Positions 1 through 9,100 of a DNA stretch of 12,962 nt are shown here, piece by piece. The translations under genes and the position numbers were made by a program. Position 1 is the first letter of the stretch. Each line of letters opens with the position of its first letter. Under the pieces are notes generated by a model. It was given only the letters and a program-made list of their open reading frames with translations, made no database searches and was not told the DNA's origin. Source of the DNA: Dysgonamonadaceae bacterium (GTDB lineage Bacteria > Bacteroidota > Bacteroidia > Bacteroidales > Azobacteroidaceae); the NCBI GenBank assembly GCA_031276105.1, contig JAISNS010000010.1, positions 1 through 12,962 of the forward strand, read 5' to 3'.

Positions 1-126
1 TGGACACGAAAACAAATAGAAGAAAACTTGGGAAAAGGATTTTTTTCTTCCTGTTTCGAAAAAGAATTTGAATTGCTTAGCAATACCATCCTCGCTGCCG
101 ATAGGATAATACAAAAGGATCTATGA
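1..126 (+). CDS. C-terminal fragment of an unidentified protein
   Basis: An open frame runs from the first base of the window and ends at TGA 124-126, giving 41 residues that begin WTRKQIEENLGKGFF and end in DRIIQKDL. The gene begins outside the window. The fragment is hydrophilic and probably mostly helical, with one Cys and no membrane segment, and I recognise no family motif in it. Its codon use is ordinary for the region, and a strong terminator is not obvious just after the stop; instead AT-rich ATGAATT repeats begin at about 136. It is the only plus-strand gene left of the FISUMP locus. The frame could be a chance open stretch, but its amino-acid composition looks like a real protein end. 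Confidence 0.5.
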   Translation, partial: WTRKQIEENLGKGFFSSCFEKEFELLSNTILAADRIIQKDL

Positions 127-135
127 ATCTGTTAG

Positions 136-156
136 TTATGAATTATGAATTATGAG
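136..156. repeat. Short ATGAATT tandem repeat
   Basis: About three copies of the heptamer ATGAATT/ATTATGA lie just downstream of the first gene. The same heptamer forms the long hairpin between infB and cvpA (6086-6191), so it is a dispersed intergenic repeat in this genome. No function can be read from it. Confidence 0.5.
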
Positions 157-189
157 TAAGGCAGAAGAAACTGTCATTGCGGGCTTGAC

Positions 190-428
190 CCCATAGCCGT
201 CAGGTTAGCGAGTAAGAACCTCATTTTCACCTAATTCTATTTAACAAAACAACCACAGTAGCATCGGATAATTATATCCCCCAACCGAACCTCATTACCT
301 CATTGTAATAATAATGAGGTTAATGAGGTCGGGGAACATCTATTGCATCACTTGCTACTGAGGTGGTTTTGTTGAAATAAATTAGGTGAAAATGAGGTAT
401 TTACGGCGCTTAGCCTGACGGCTATGGG
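190..428. repeat. Long hairpin element (MITE-like), about 239 bp
   Basis: The sequence folds back on itself over almost its whole length. The ends CCCATAGCCGTCAGG (190-204) and CCTGACGGCTATGGG (414-428) are exact reverse complements. Further in, AACCTCATTTTCACCTAAT and its complement pair, followed by the ACAAAAC/GTTTTGT and CAGTAGC/GCTACTG segments. The centre pairs ACCTCATTACCTCATT with AATGAGGTTAATGAGGT. GGGCTTGACCC flanks both sides (181-191 and 426-436), as a target-site duplication would, although this string could itself belong to the repeat. There is no ORF of note. It may be a non-autonomous mobile element or a highly structured RNA; the direction is unknown. One end motif recurs at 3032. 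Confidence 0.7.
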
Positions 429-506
429 CTTGACCCGTAATCCCCTGCTCGGCCACTGATGATACGGATTTTCACGGATAGAATAATTTTAAGCGTCTTT
501 TAAAAC

Positions 507-546
507 GGCGCGGCTGCCTCGAAATGAATTTCGAGACAGCCGCGTT
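507..546 (-). terminator. Intrinsic terminator of the FISUMP gene
   Basis: CGCGGCTGCCTCGAAA (509-524) pairs with TTTCGAGACAGCCGCG (529-544) with one mismatch and a TGAA loop. It lies 22 nt past the stop codon of the minus-strand FISUMP gene. On the minus strand the hairpin is followed by a short T-rich stretch (TTTTA). The same arm sequence recurs near 11220-11239. Confidence 0.6.
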
Positions 547-567
547 ACGCAACTTTTAGTTTTTATC

Positions 568-1521
568 TTATTCTGCCGCCACGCACCGCACCGACATCGC
601 GTACTGCCTGCTATAACTGTTCACAGCCCAACTGTCAGTGCCGGCGCTAAAAAACCAGGCGTTGGCAGCGCTTGCGCTACTGGTCCAATTGTCGCAGCGA
701 TAAGCACGAACCATCATCTCTCCATTGATATCCCTGGCGCCGGCTGCGGGAAGAAAGAGGTAATCGCCAATCTGCATGATGTGATTGAATATATTATTAT
801 TAGTATACCAGGTAGTGGAAGGATGGAAGACAAGACTGTTATTTGTACTTGGAAGGTTCCCGTTGTCTTCCCTCTTGTTTATAGCTGCAGCCCACTCGGC
901 ATGAGTCGGTATCCGCCAACCGGCAGGACAAGGATTATTTTCAGCTTTCCACAAAATGTTGCCGCTCTTGTCTTTCTGATTGAGGTCGTCTTCGCTTGGC
1001 GCCTGATAATCGGGATTCTGCTGTCCTTCAATATCATTCGTAGTCCAGCCTTGAGCGCCGGTATTCGTACCGAGATTCACTACCGAAGCCGTCTTTGAGC
1101 CAAAGCGATACCAGTCGCCATGGTAAGTATAATCAAGTGTTTCATTACCTGTTAGAATATCCTTCCCTCCCAAATTATGACACTGAAAAGTCAACCAGTC
1201 GGAATTGGCTCCGGTATTCGCTGTTCTGGCCGGGCAGCCGCACAAAGCGTCCTGAACGGCAATCTCCATCTCTTCCTGTTTCGAAGCGCCAAATTTATCG
1301 GTATAACTCAACTGTAATTTTACAGAAAAAGCGGCGCCGCTTACCCGGGTTTCTACATCGTCTTCGAAAGTAAGCGTAAATGTTTCATAATCGGCGTTTG
1401 ATTTGCCGGTCGCCGGTTGAGAAAAAGTTTTCACCAAGTTGCCGTTATCCGTCAAAGTAACAGACAAATTTGAGTAAGCTCCATGATAAAATTTGGTAAG
1501 TTCGCGTTCGGTTAGCTGCAA
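568..1521 (-). CDS. C-terminal part of FISUMP-domain protein (frameshifted from the upstream half)
   Basis: This frame carries the C-terminal part of a secreted FISUMP-type protein (Fibrobacter succinogenes major paralogous domain). The family is common as surface-exposed or extracellular proteins in Fibrobacter and Bacteroidota, and its biochemical role is unsettled. Counting from a TTG at 1521, residues 1-90 look like a beta-rich domain ending in VQDALCGCP. Residues 108-119 read DWLTFQCHNLGG, 198-206 read CPAGWRIPT, 254-263 read YLFLPAAGAR, and the end is SVRCVAAE; these are typical FISUMP landmarks. The TTG start is unlikely to be real: the true reading frame enters at about 1494 (KFYHGAYSN), continuing the N-terminal half at 1445-2269 after a frameshift. 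A terminator follows at 507-546. Confidence 0.85.
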   Translation of the reverse strand: MQLTERELTKFYHGAYSNLSVTLTDNGNLVKTFSQPATGKSNADYETFTLTFEDDVETRVSGAAFSVKLQLSYTDKFGASKQEEMEIAVQDALCGCPARTANTGANSDWLTFQCHNLGGKDILTGNETLDYTYHGDWYRFGSKTASVVNLGTNTGAQGWTTNDIEGQQNPDYQAPSEDDLNQKDKSGNILWKAENNPCPAGWRIPTHAEWAAAINKREDNGNLPSTNNSLVFHPSTTWYTNNNIFNHIMQIGDYLFLPAAGARDINGEMMVRAYRCDNWTSSASAANAWFFSAGTDSWAVNSYSRQYAMSVRCVAAE

Positions 1522-2269
1522 CGCTAAAATCGGTAAAAGTTGCTACGCGAGCAGGAGCGTTTGTCGCCGCACGGGTATCGTTGGTTTGGTTTATGTCGTA
1601 GCAGGGTTTGCCGGTCAGGTAATAACCGGGAAAATCCACAAGAACGGTCATTTCAGCGCTTTTAGTTCCGGATGAATAAGGGTTTGTCATTACAACTTTC
1701 ACCGTGTAATTTCCATTGGCAGCAAATTGGGTGACAACGCTTGGGGTGTTTGTTATCGCAAAAGAAGCGCCGTAGCTGTCGCCGGCAATAGCCTTGTACC
1801 AAGTATAGGTAGCTCCTTCGGCGCAACGGGGGCTTGCACTGCTCAAAGCGTTAAAAGTAATATCCGTATCTGTATCTGCCGCAGGAGTGACAGGAGAAGC
1901 CGACAGCGTCAGCGTCAGATTTTCGGCTGGGAGGCAATTCTCTCCGATTGGCGTCCAGTTTGTACCGTTCCATGCGTAGATGCCGGCAGGGGCAAGGCTC
2001 GTTCCGGTATGGTAAACCAATGCGCCTTTGAAGTCGTTGTTTGTGTCGTCGTTTGTCCCATTTATTCCGGGGAACAAATTGGGAGTTGAATGAGGAATTT
2101 TGCTCAAATCTTCGATCGATACATTGGAGAGCAGTAGCCCGCCCTTAGTCGTTTTGTTTAAATCCAGCAAAGCGCCGGTGGCCGGACCGGTCAGTTCGCC
2201 GATAGAGACCTGAGCGTGCAAATTGGCGCTCAAAAGAAGTGTAAATAATACTAAAATTTTTGTTCTCAT
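1445..2269 (-). CDS. N-terminal part of FISUMP-domain secreted protein, with signal peptide and PKD-like domain
   Basis: This is the start of the same gene as 568-1521. Residues 1-19 are a Sec signal peptide (MRTKILVLFTLLLSANLHA, with Gln20 next). Residues 20-112 include GALLDLN, GGLLLSN and YAWNGTNWTPIGENC, an N-terminal module often seen in Bacteroidota FISUMP proteins. A PKD/Ig-like region follows (about 116-212: LTLTLSASPVTP, TYTWYKA, ANGNYTVKVVMTNP). The real sequence appears to run through FTDFSVAANRTRTY (TAC at 1496-1498). After that the frame reads nonsense and stops at 1445, whereas the neighbouring frame continues sensibly. The whole gene would encode roughly 565 residues. The cause could be a real mutation, a reversible frameshift or a sequencing error. 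No clear promoter was found; a 23-bp tandem repeat lies 45 bp upstream. Confidence 0.85.
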   Translation of the reverse strand: MRTKILVLFTLLLSANLHAQVSIGELTGPATGALLDLNKTTKGGLLLSNVSIEDLSKIPHSTPNLFPGINGTNDDTNNDFKGALVYHTGTSLAPAGIYAWNGTNWTPIGENCLPAENLTLTLSASPVTPAADTDTDITFNALSSASPRCAEGATYTWYKAIAGDSYGASFAITNTPSVVTQFAANGNYTVKVVMTNPYSSGTKSAEMTVLVDFPGYYLTGKPCYDINQTNDTRAATNAPARVATFTDFSVAANRTRTYQILSWSLLKFVCYFDG

Positions 2270-2314
2270 TTGTTTTTTTATTTAATTAATTTATAACTTA
2301 TCATTCATAACTTT

Positions 2315-2413
2315 TATAAAGCGTCTTTATACGTACATATAAAGCGTCTTTATACGTACATATAAAGTGTCTTTATACGTACATATAAAGCGTCTTTATA
2401 TGGTCGTATAAAG
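2315..2413. repeat. 23-bp tandem repeat with internal palindrome, about 4.3 copies
   Basis: Units start at 2315, 2338, 2361 and 2384, with a partial fifth at 2407. Each opens with the palindrome TATAAAG-CGT-CTTTATA (CGT is TGT in unit 3), followed by CGTACA. Unit 4 ends differently (TGGTCG). The array sits just upstream of the FISUMP start at 2269, so it could be an operator array or simply an intergenic minisatellite. Confidence 0.8.
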
Positions 2414-2425
2414 TTCCCCCGACGA

Positions 2426-2548
2426 TCGCGGGTACAGGGTAAAAGGCAAAAGGTACAGGGTAAGCGGCTTTGCCGCTCCTGCACCTTGTACCTTGTACCC
2501 TTTCCCCTGTACCTTTTACCTTTTACCTTTTACCTTTTACCTTTAGCC
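2426..2548. repeat. Imperfect hairpin with TTTTACC heptad repeats
   Basis: GTACAGGGTAAAAGG-type sequence on the left pairs with CCTTGTACCC and CCTGTACCTTTTACC on the right, around a compact AGCGGCTTTGCCGCT core (2464-2478). The right side ends in four exact TTTTACC heptamers (2514-2541) plus a variant. No gene is present. It resembles an intergenic repeat element of unknown function. Confidence 0.65.
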
Positions 2549-2555
2549 TTGAGCC

Positions 2556-2644
<89 letters not shown>

Positions 2645-2654
2645 CATAATTCCG

Positions 2655-2679
2655 TTAACTTCCAAACGTTGGAAGTTAA
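2655..2679 (-). promoter_or_regulatory. Leader hairpin before the left ATG
   Basis: TTAACTTCCAA (2655-2665) pairs with TTGGAAGTTAA (2669-2679) across a 3-nt loop. It ends 7 nt before the minus-strand ATG at 2647. It is the counterpart of the stronger hairpin at 3186-3214. Confidence 0.7.
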
Positions 2680-2740
2680 TAATGTGTAATAAACTGTTAT
2701 TTACGGAAGCTGCCATATTGTTGTTTTACAAAAACCGCTG

Positions 2741-2772
2741 CAAATGTAATTCGTTTAGTCGGAATATGCAAA
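2741..2772 (-). promoter_or_regulatory. Bacteroidota promoter, left arm, facing left
   Basis: On the minus strand TTTG (2772-2769) lies 20 nt upstream of TACATTTG (2748-2741), matching the Bacteroidota primary sigma consensus TTTG-N19-21-TAnnTTTG. It would transcribe toward the (TG)41 tract, where no gene is visible. Confidence 0.65.
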
Positions 2773-3087
2773 CTTTCTGTGCGTTTTTATCACTCGCATC
2801 CGTCATTTCTTTTTCTTTCGTTTTCATACTTTCTGCTGTTTTGACTCGAAATGCTTTACTTCTTAAAAACAAAAAATTATATGCCGGTTGCCAACGGTTT
2901 CTTGTTCCAATTTTTCCCTTTCGTTTTCTATTTTTATCGTTCGCTGGTGTGTGTGCTTCCGCTTTCCTGCCCGTTTGATACTCATGAAATTATTAATTGA
3001 TAACTATATAACTATATCCGGAACCCCTTAACCTGACGGCTATGGGGCTTGACCCGCAATCCACCGAAAAAAAGATTTCGCCGAATA
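2773..3087. other. Spacer between the inverted arms, no convincing gene
   Basis: About 315 bp separate the two outward promoters. The strand read as plus is pyrimidine-rich (TTTCTTTTTCTTTCG). It contains only small ORFs: minus 2863-2985 (40 residues, starting MSIKRAGKRKHTHQ) and minus 2726-2827 (33 residues, overlapping the left promoter). A plus frame through 2766-2978 is hydrophobic but low in complexity. None shows a recognisable family. The end motif shared with the 190-428 element lies at 3032-3062. Confidence 0.5.
3032..3062. repeat. Solo end of the 190-428 hairpin element
   Basis: CCTGACGGCTATGGGG followed by CTTGACCCGCAATCC repeats the right-hand end and flank of the hairpin element (414-442), with single-base differences. 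No partner arm is seen upstream. It sits only 26 bp before the -33 element of the right promoter, so it may be a relic of an insertion or excision there. Confidence 0.7.
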
Positions 3088-3119
3088 TTTGCATAATCTG
3101 ATTTATTGAATTACATTTG
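3088..3119 (+). promoter_or_regulatory. Bacteroidota promoter of the PAP2 gene (right arm)
   Basis: TTTG (3088-3091), a 20-nt spacer and TACATTTG (3112-3119) fit the Bacteroidota consensus exactly. Transcription should begin near 3126, giving a leader of about 95 nt before ATG 3220. The left arm carries the same boxes and spacing, facing the other way. Confidence 0.75.
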
Positions 3120-3185
3120 CAGCGGTTTTTGTAAAACAACAACAAAGAATATGGCAACTTCCGTAAATAACAATTTATTACGTAT

Positions 3186-3214
3186 TATTAACTTCCAAAC
3201 TTTGGAAGTTAATA
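3186..3214 (+). promoter_or_regulatory. Strong leader hairpin just before the start codon
   Basis: Fourteen consecutive pairs (3186-3199 with 3201-3214) surround the core AACTTCCAAA / TTTGGAAGTT. The hairpin ends 5 nt before ATG 3220, so it would sit where an initiating ribosome must land. No T tract follows, so a translational or RNA-stability role is more likely than termination. Confidence 0.7.
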
Positions 3215-3219
3215 GAATT

Positions 3220-4010
<791 letters not shown>

Positions 4011-4127
4011 GAAGTAAACAAACAACCTCTCCGCCCCTTTCCTCCCGACGTTTTGAAAGAACAATAACTATAAATAACAGTCAGATTTACCGCTTCGCCA
4101 AGATGTTTGAATATGATGAGTAAAAAA

Positions 4128-5576
4128 TCACCCGACGCTTCCTTCGAGGCTGACTTGCAGTAGTTTTTGCGCTTCCACCGCAAATTCCATCGGCAGTTTG
4201 TTGAGGACTTCACGGGCGTAGCCGTTGACGATTAATCCGACGGCTTCCTCCGTGGAGATTCCCCGTTGATTGCAGTAAAACAGCTGATCTTCACTGATTT
4301 TGGAAGTCGTAGCTTCGTGTTCCACGATGGCCGATTCGTTCTGTATGTCCATGTAGGGAAAGGTATGCGCGCCGCAAACGTCGCTCAACAGCAAACTGTC
4401 GCATTGGGAATGATTGCGTGCATTCTCCGCTCCCTTGTTGATTCGCACCAGCCCCCGGTAACTGTTTTGGCTTTTCCCGGCAGAAATACCTTTCGAAACA
4501 ATCCGGCTCTTCGTATTTTTGCCGATATGAAGCATCTTGGTTCCGGTATCCGCCTGCTGGAAATTATTGGTTACGGCAACCGAATAAAATTCGCCGCTGG
4601 AATTATCTCCCGCAAGGATGCAGCTTGGATATTTCCACGTAACGGCCGAACCGGTTTCTACCTGCGTCCACGAGATTTTGGACGATTCGCCTTTGCATAT
4701 TCCCCTCTTGGTTACAAAATTATAGATGCCGCCCAATCCGTTTTTGTCGCCGGGATACCAATTCTGAACGGTCGAATATTTCACTTCCGCCCGGTCTAAG
4801 GCGACAATTTCGACGATAGCCGCGTGTAATTGGTTTTCATCGCGCATCGGAGCGGTGCATCCTTCGAGGTAACTGACGTAAGCGTCTTCTTCGGCAACAA
4901 TCAGCGTCCGTTCGAATTGCCCGGTATTCATCGCATTGATTCGGAAATAAGTGGATAATTCCATCGGACAGCGCACGCCTTTGGGAATGAACACAAACGA
5001 ACCGTCGCTGAAAACCGCCGAATTGAGCGCGGCAAAGAAATTATCGCGGTAAGGTACTACGCTTCCCAAATATTTCCCGACCAAATCGGGATGGTTTTGA
5101 ACGGCTTCGCTGAATGAACAAAAAATAATTCCTTTTTCCGCTAAATTCTCTTTGTAAGTCGTTTTAACGGAAACGCTGTCCATTACCGCGTCAACAGCCA
5201 TGCCGGAAAACATTTTCTGTTCGTTCAGGGGGATTCCCAATTTATCGAAGGTTTTCAATAATTCCGGATCTACTTCGTCCGGGCTTTTGGGGCTTTCCTT
5301 GATTTTCGGCGCTGCATAGTAGATAATATCCTGATAATCGACCGGCGGAATCCGGAGATGCGCCCAGTCGGGCATTTTCATTGTCAGCCAATAGCGATAC
5401 GCTTTCAACCGGAAATTCAATAACCATTCCGGTTCGTTCTTTTTGGCGGAAATCAGGCGGATAATATTCTCGTTCAATCCTTTCGGGATAAAATCCGTTT
5501 TTATATCCGTAACAAATCCGTATTCATAATCTTTGTTCGTAAACCGATTTAATATATCGTTTGTTTCTCCGGTCAT
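4128..5576 (-). CDS. sufB: Fe-S cluster assembly scaffold protein SufB
   Basis: SufB is the scaffold subunit of the cytosolic SufBC2D complex, on which Fe-S clusters are built with sulfur from SufS. The 482-residue length is normal for the family. Recognisable stretches include [57 protein letters not shown] and, near the C-terminus, [20 protein letters not shown] (Cys392 and Cys401) followed by EHEATTSK. These include the conserved Cys and Glu region needed for cluster assembly in SufB proteins. The start ATG at 5576 overlaps the cvpA stop by 4 nt (ATGA), implying translational coupling. Unusually, no sufC or sufD follows: the next 117 bp hold nothing recognisable and then a convergent PAP2 gene. 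SufC, SufD and SufS are presumably encoded elsewhere. Confidence 0.95.
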   Translation of the reverse strand: MTGETNDILNRFTNKDYEYGFVTDIKTDFIPKGLNENIIRLISAKKNEPEWLLNFRLKAYRYWLTMKMPDWAHLRIPPVDYQDIIYYAAPKIKESPKSPDEVDPELLKTFDKLGIPLNEQKMFSGMAVDAVMDSVSVKTTYKENLAEKGIIFCSFSEAVQNHPDLVGKYLGSVVPYRDNFFAALNSAVFSDGSFVFIPKGVRCPMELSTYFRINAMNTGQFERTLIVAEEDAYVSYLEGCTAPMRDENQLHAAIVEIVALDRAEVKYSTVQNWYPGDKNGLGGIYNFVTKRGICKGESSKISWTQVETGSAVTWKYPSCILAGDNSSGEFYSVAVTNNFQQADTGTKMLHIGKNTKSRIVSKGISAGKSQNSYRGLVRINKGAENARNHSQCDSLLLSDVCGAHTFPYMDIQNESAIVEHEATTSKISEDQLFYCNQRGISTEEAVGLIVNGYAREVLNKLPMEFAVEAQKLLQVSLEGSVG

Positions 5577-6082
5577 GTTGTTTGTTTTTTAAAATATTCT
5601 CTTATAAAAGGATATACTGTCGGAACAACGCTTTTCACGTTTTCGTAAAAAATGGATTTTTCCTGCGTTTCTTTTTTAATAATTCCCGATTGGAAATCAA
5701 ATATGTATAAAAGATTAAAGACAATGCTTAGTGAAAATAGCCAAATGAGTGCGCCGAACAGTCCGCCTAACAAAACGTTAAGCCATTTGGCCGGAGTCAT
5801 TTTGATGGCGATATGAACAATTCTTCCTAAAAGGACAATGACAATAATGATAAGTACAAATGCAAAGATATAGCAAATTGCACTGAGAAGCGCTTGATTC
5901 ATTGACGAAAAAACATCTAACTGCCGGGAAAAATTCCGCAAAAACACCGCCAACTGTCCGGAGAAAAAGATAGCTGCTATCAAGGCCAAAAACGAAACGG
6001 CCTGTTTGATGAATCCTTCAAATAATCCTTTAATTAAACCTATTGCTATGCAAACGATTATGACTATATCCAACCAATTCAT
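5573..6082 (-). CDS. cvpA: CvpA family inner-membrane protein
   Basis: This 169-residue protein belongs to the CvpA family (named for colicin V production), small inner-membrane proteins of poorly defined function. Four hydrophobic segments are visible at about residues 2-22, 27-48, 64-90 and 103-126. The N-terminus is typical ([10 protein letters not shown], then [13 protein letters not shown]), and the C-terminal tail is polar ([16 protein letters not shown] to the end). It lies between infB (109 bp upstream, separated by a hairpin repeat) and sufB (4-nt overlap), the order usual for Bacteroidales. The family assignment is firm; the role in this operon is unknown, and conserved neighbours do not explain it. 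Confidence 0.88.
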   Translation of the reverse strand: MNWLDIVIIVCIAIGLIKGLFEGFIKQAVSFLALIAAIFFSGQLAVFLRNFSRQLDVFSSMNQALLSAICYIFAFVLIIIVIVLLGRIVHIAIKMTPAKWLNVLLGGLFGALIWLFSLSIVFNLLYIFDFQSGIIKKETQEKSIFYENVKSVVPTVYPFIREYFKKQTT

Positions 6083-6085
6083 GTT

Positions 6086-6191
6086 AATTATGAATTATAA
6101 GTTATGAATTATGAATTATGAATTATGAGTTATGAATTATGAGTTGGAAATTATTATTTAATTCATAATTCATAATTCATAATTCATAATT
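6086..6191. repeat. Inverted ATGAATT repeat between infB and cvpA
   Basis: ATGAATT-type heptamers on the left (about 6087-6143) face four CATAATT heptamers on the right (about 6161-6190) and can fold into an AT-only stem of more than 25 bp. It fills the whole gap between the two genes in an otherwise tight operon. It may affect transcript processing or partial termination. The same heptamer is seen at 136-156. Confidence 0.75.
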
Positions 6192-9100
6192 TTATAACGT
6201 TTGTTTGACTTCTATTTCTTCGAAAGCTTCGACGATATCGCCGATTTTTATATCATTGAAACTGTGAATGTTCAAACCACATTCGTACCCTTGCGCCACT
6301 TCTTTAACATCGTCTTTGAAGCGTTTGAGCGATTCCAATTCTCCGGTATAGATAACGATACCGTCGCGAATCAGGCGTATTTTGTTTCCCCGTTTGATTT
6401 TTCCGTCTCTTACCATACATCCGGCAACCGAACCGACTTTGGTAATTTTGAATACTTCGCGTACTTCGACGTTTGCCGTGATTTCTTCCTTTATTACGGG
6501 CGAAAGCATTCCTTCCATTGCGGCTTTTACTTCCGCAATAGCATCATATATAATGGAATACAGACGAATATCGACCCCTTCTTTTTCGGCAGCTTTCCGT
6601 GCCGACTGGGAGGGGCGTACCTGAAATCCTACGATAATTGCTTCGGAAGCAGCCGCAAGGATAACGTCCGATTCGGAAATCTGTCCGACGCCTTTGTGGA
6701 TAACATTTATTTGGATTTGCTCGGTAGAGAGACGAATCAACGAATCGGACAATGCTTCGACCGAACCGTCCACGTCGCCTTTCACGATGACATTCAGTTG
6801 CTGGAAATTGCCGATAGCAATTCGTCGTCCTATATCGTCTAATGTGAGGAGTTTTTGCGTTCGCAAGCCCTGTTCGCGCTGCAACTGTTCGCGTTTGGTA
6901 GCAATTTCGCGGGCTTCCTGTTCGGTTTCCAATACATGGAAGGTATCGCCGGCGGTAGGAGCGCCGTTCAATCCGAGGATGAGTACCGGTTCTGCCGGCC
7001 CTGCTTCGGTGATTCGCTGGTTTCGTTCGTTGAACATGGCTTTGACACGTCCGAAATGTGTTCCCGCCAAAATCACGTCACCCATTTTAAGCGTTCCGTT
7101 TTGCACCAGCGTTGTTACCACATATCCTCGTCCTTTGTCTAACGAAGATTCGATAACCGATCCGAGGGCGCGCCGGTTGGGATTGGCTTTCAAATCCAGT
7201 AATTCGGCTTCCAACAATACTTTTTCCAAGAGTTCGGGTACTCCGTTCCCTTTTTTTGCGGAAATATCCTGCGATTGGTATTTTCCTCCCCAATCTTCGA
7301 CCAAGTAATTCATATTGGCCAATGTTTCTTTGATTTTTTCGGGATTGGCGCCCGACTTATCTATCTTGTTGATAGCAAAAATCATCGGCACACCGGCAGC
7401 CGAAGCGTGGTTGATGGCTTCGATGGTTTGAGGCATCACATTATCGTCGGCAGCAACGATAATAATGGCGATATCCGTTACGCTGGCGCCCCGGGCGCGC
7501 ATGGCGGTAAAGGCTTCGTGGCCGGGCGTGTCGAGGAAGGTGATTTTGCGTCCGTCGGCTAATTCTACGTTGTAGGCGCCGATGTGCTGGGTAATTCCTC
7601 CGGCTTCTCCGGCAATCACGTTCGTATTGCGGATATTGTCCAGCAAAGAGGTTTTCCCGTGGTCGACGTGTCCCATAACTGTTACAATCGGCGGTCGCGC
7701 GACTAAATCCTCGGCATTGTCGCTTTCTTCGGTGATTGCTTCTACTACTTCGGCGCTCACATATTCGGTTTGGTAGCCAAATTCGCCGGCAACGATATTG
7801 ATTGTTTCGGCGTCCAAACGCTGGTTGATGGAAACCATAATGCCGATCGACATGCAGGTGGAAATGATTTTTACTACCGGGATATTCATCATGTTGGCCA
7901 AATCGTTTGCCGTAACAAATTCGGTGATTTTAATTATCTTGCTTTCCTGTACTTCTTTTTCGAATTGTTCGGATTGGCGTTGCGAAACAGCGTCGCGTTT
8001 TTCGCGGCGATATTTTGCGCCTTTCTTTTGACCTTTGCCGGTCAGTCGGGCAAGCGTTTCTTTGATTTGTTTTTGAACGTCTTCTTCGCTGATTTCATTT
8101 TTCACCGCCGGTTTACGCAATTTCAGGCGGGAGTCCTGTTTAGCGGCAACGGGGGGAACTCCCTTTTCGATATCAATTTTTTCGCGTTTGATGCGATTGC
8201 GTTTTTTCTTTTTGGATTCGACTTCTCCTTTTTTGATTAAAACCGGTTTTTCCCGTTTTTCCGATTTGGCTTCGTCTTGCGATGCTTTTTTAAGTTCCAA
8301 TGCTAAAGCCGCTTTCTTTTCTTTTTCGGCTCGTTCTTTTCTTTTTTCTTCTTTGGTTTTTTTCTTGGGACGGGTAGATTGGTTGAGCGATGATAAATCT
8401 ACTTTTCCCATCACCTTGATATTCGTTTGAATACGCGGTTTGTTCAGACGAAAAACTTTTTCTTCTTTGGGCAAGTTTTCCGGTACATCTTCTTTATTTT
8501 CAGGCGCCGGTTTTTCTTCTTCGGTTATTTCTGCCTTCGGAATATCAATTTCCACATTATCTGCTTCTGCTTCTGCCTCTTTTTCTGCTTCTTTTTCTTT
8601 AGGAGCATCTTCTTTAGGGGCATCCGGCTCTTCAGGAAGAATTTTTTCAATTTCCGGTTCTTTAATTTCCGGTTCTTGTTCTTTTATTTCTTCTATTTTT
8701 TCTATTATTTCCGGAGTTGTTGTTTCTATAATAATTTCTTCAACAACTTTTTCTATTTCTTTTGTTTCCGGTATTTCAATTTCTTTTTTCTCTTTCTTTT
8801 CTTCTGCTATCGGCACGGAAGGAGGAACCGGTGCAGGGGTAACAACCGAAACCGGAGGAACAGGCTTCGGAGGAACAGACTTCGGAGGCGTTGTTTTTTT
8901 CTTTTTTCCGATGGCGTTTAAGTCTATTTTTCCAATAATGGTAACATCTCTGGGTTTAATCTCGTCGGGGATTTCGGTTTTGATTTCTTCAACTTTTTTC
9001 TTTTTTTCGTATCCTGTAGCCGTCACCGTTTCTTTTTTCTCTTTTTTTTCTTTCAGGAGACGTTCTTGACTGAATTTTTCAGTTTCAAGTTTTAAATTTA

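Noticed and set aside
2315..2413. CRISPR array
   Set aside because: Units are contiguous 23-mers without unique spacers, and there are no cas genes.
2726..2985. Two small minus-strand ORFs (33 and 40 residues) between the inverted arms
   Set aside because: One overlaps the left promoter and neither has recognisable motifs. Too short to support as genes.
4011..4127. Decayed sufC after sufB
   Set aside because: The translated minus strand shows no Walker motif or SufC-like N-terminus in any frame.
8427..9069. Long plus-strand Phe- or Ser-rich ORFs opposite infB
   Set aside because: They mirror the Lys/Glu-rich linker of IF-2 on the other strand; composition alone explains them.
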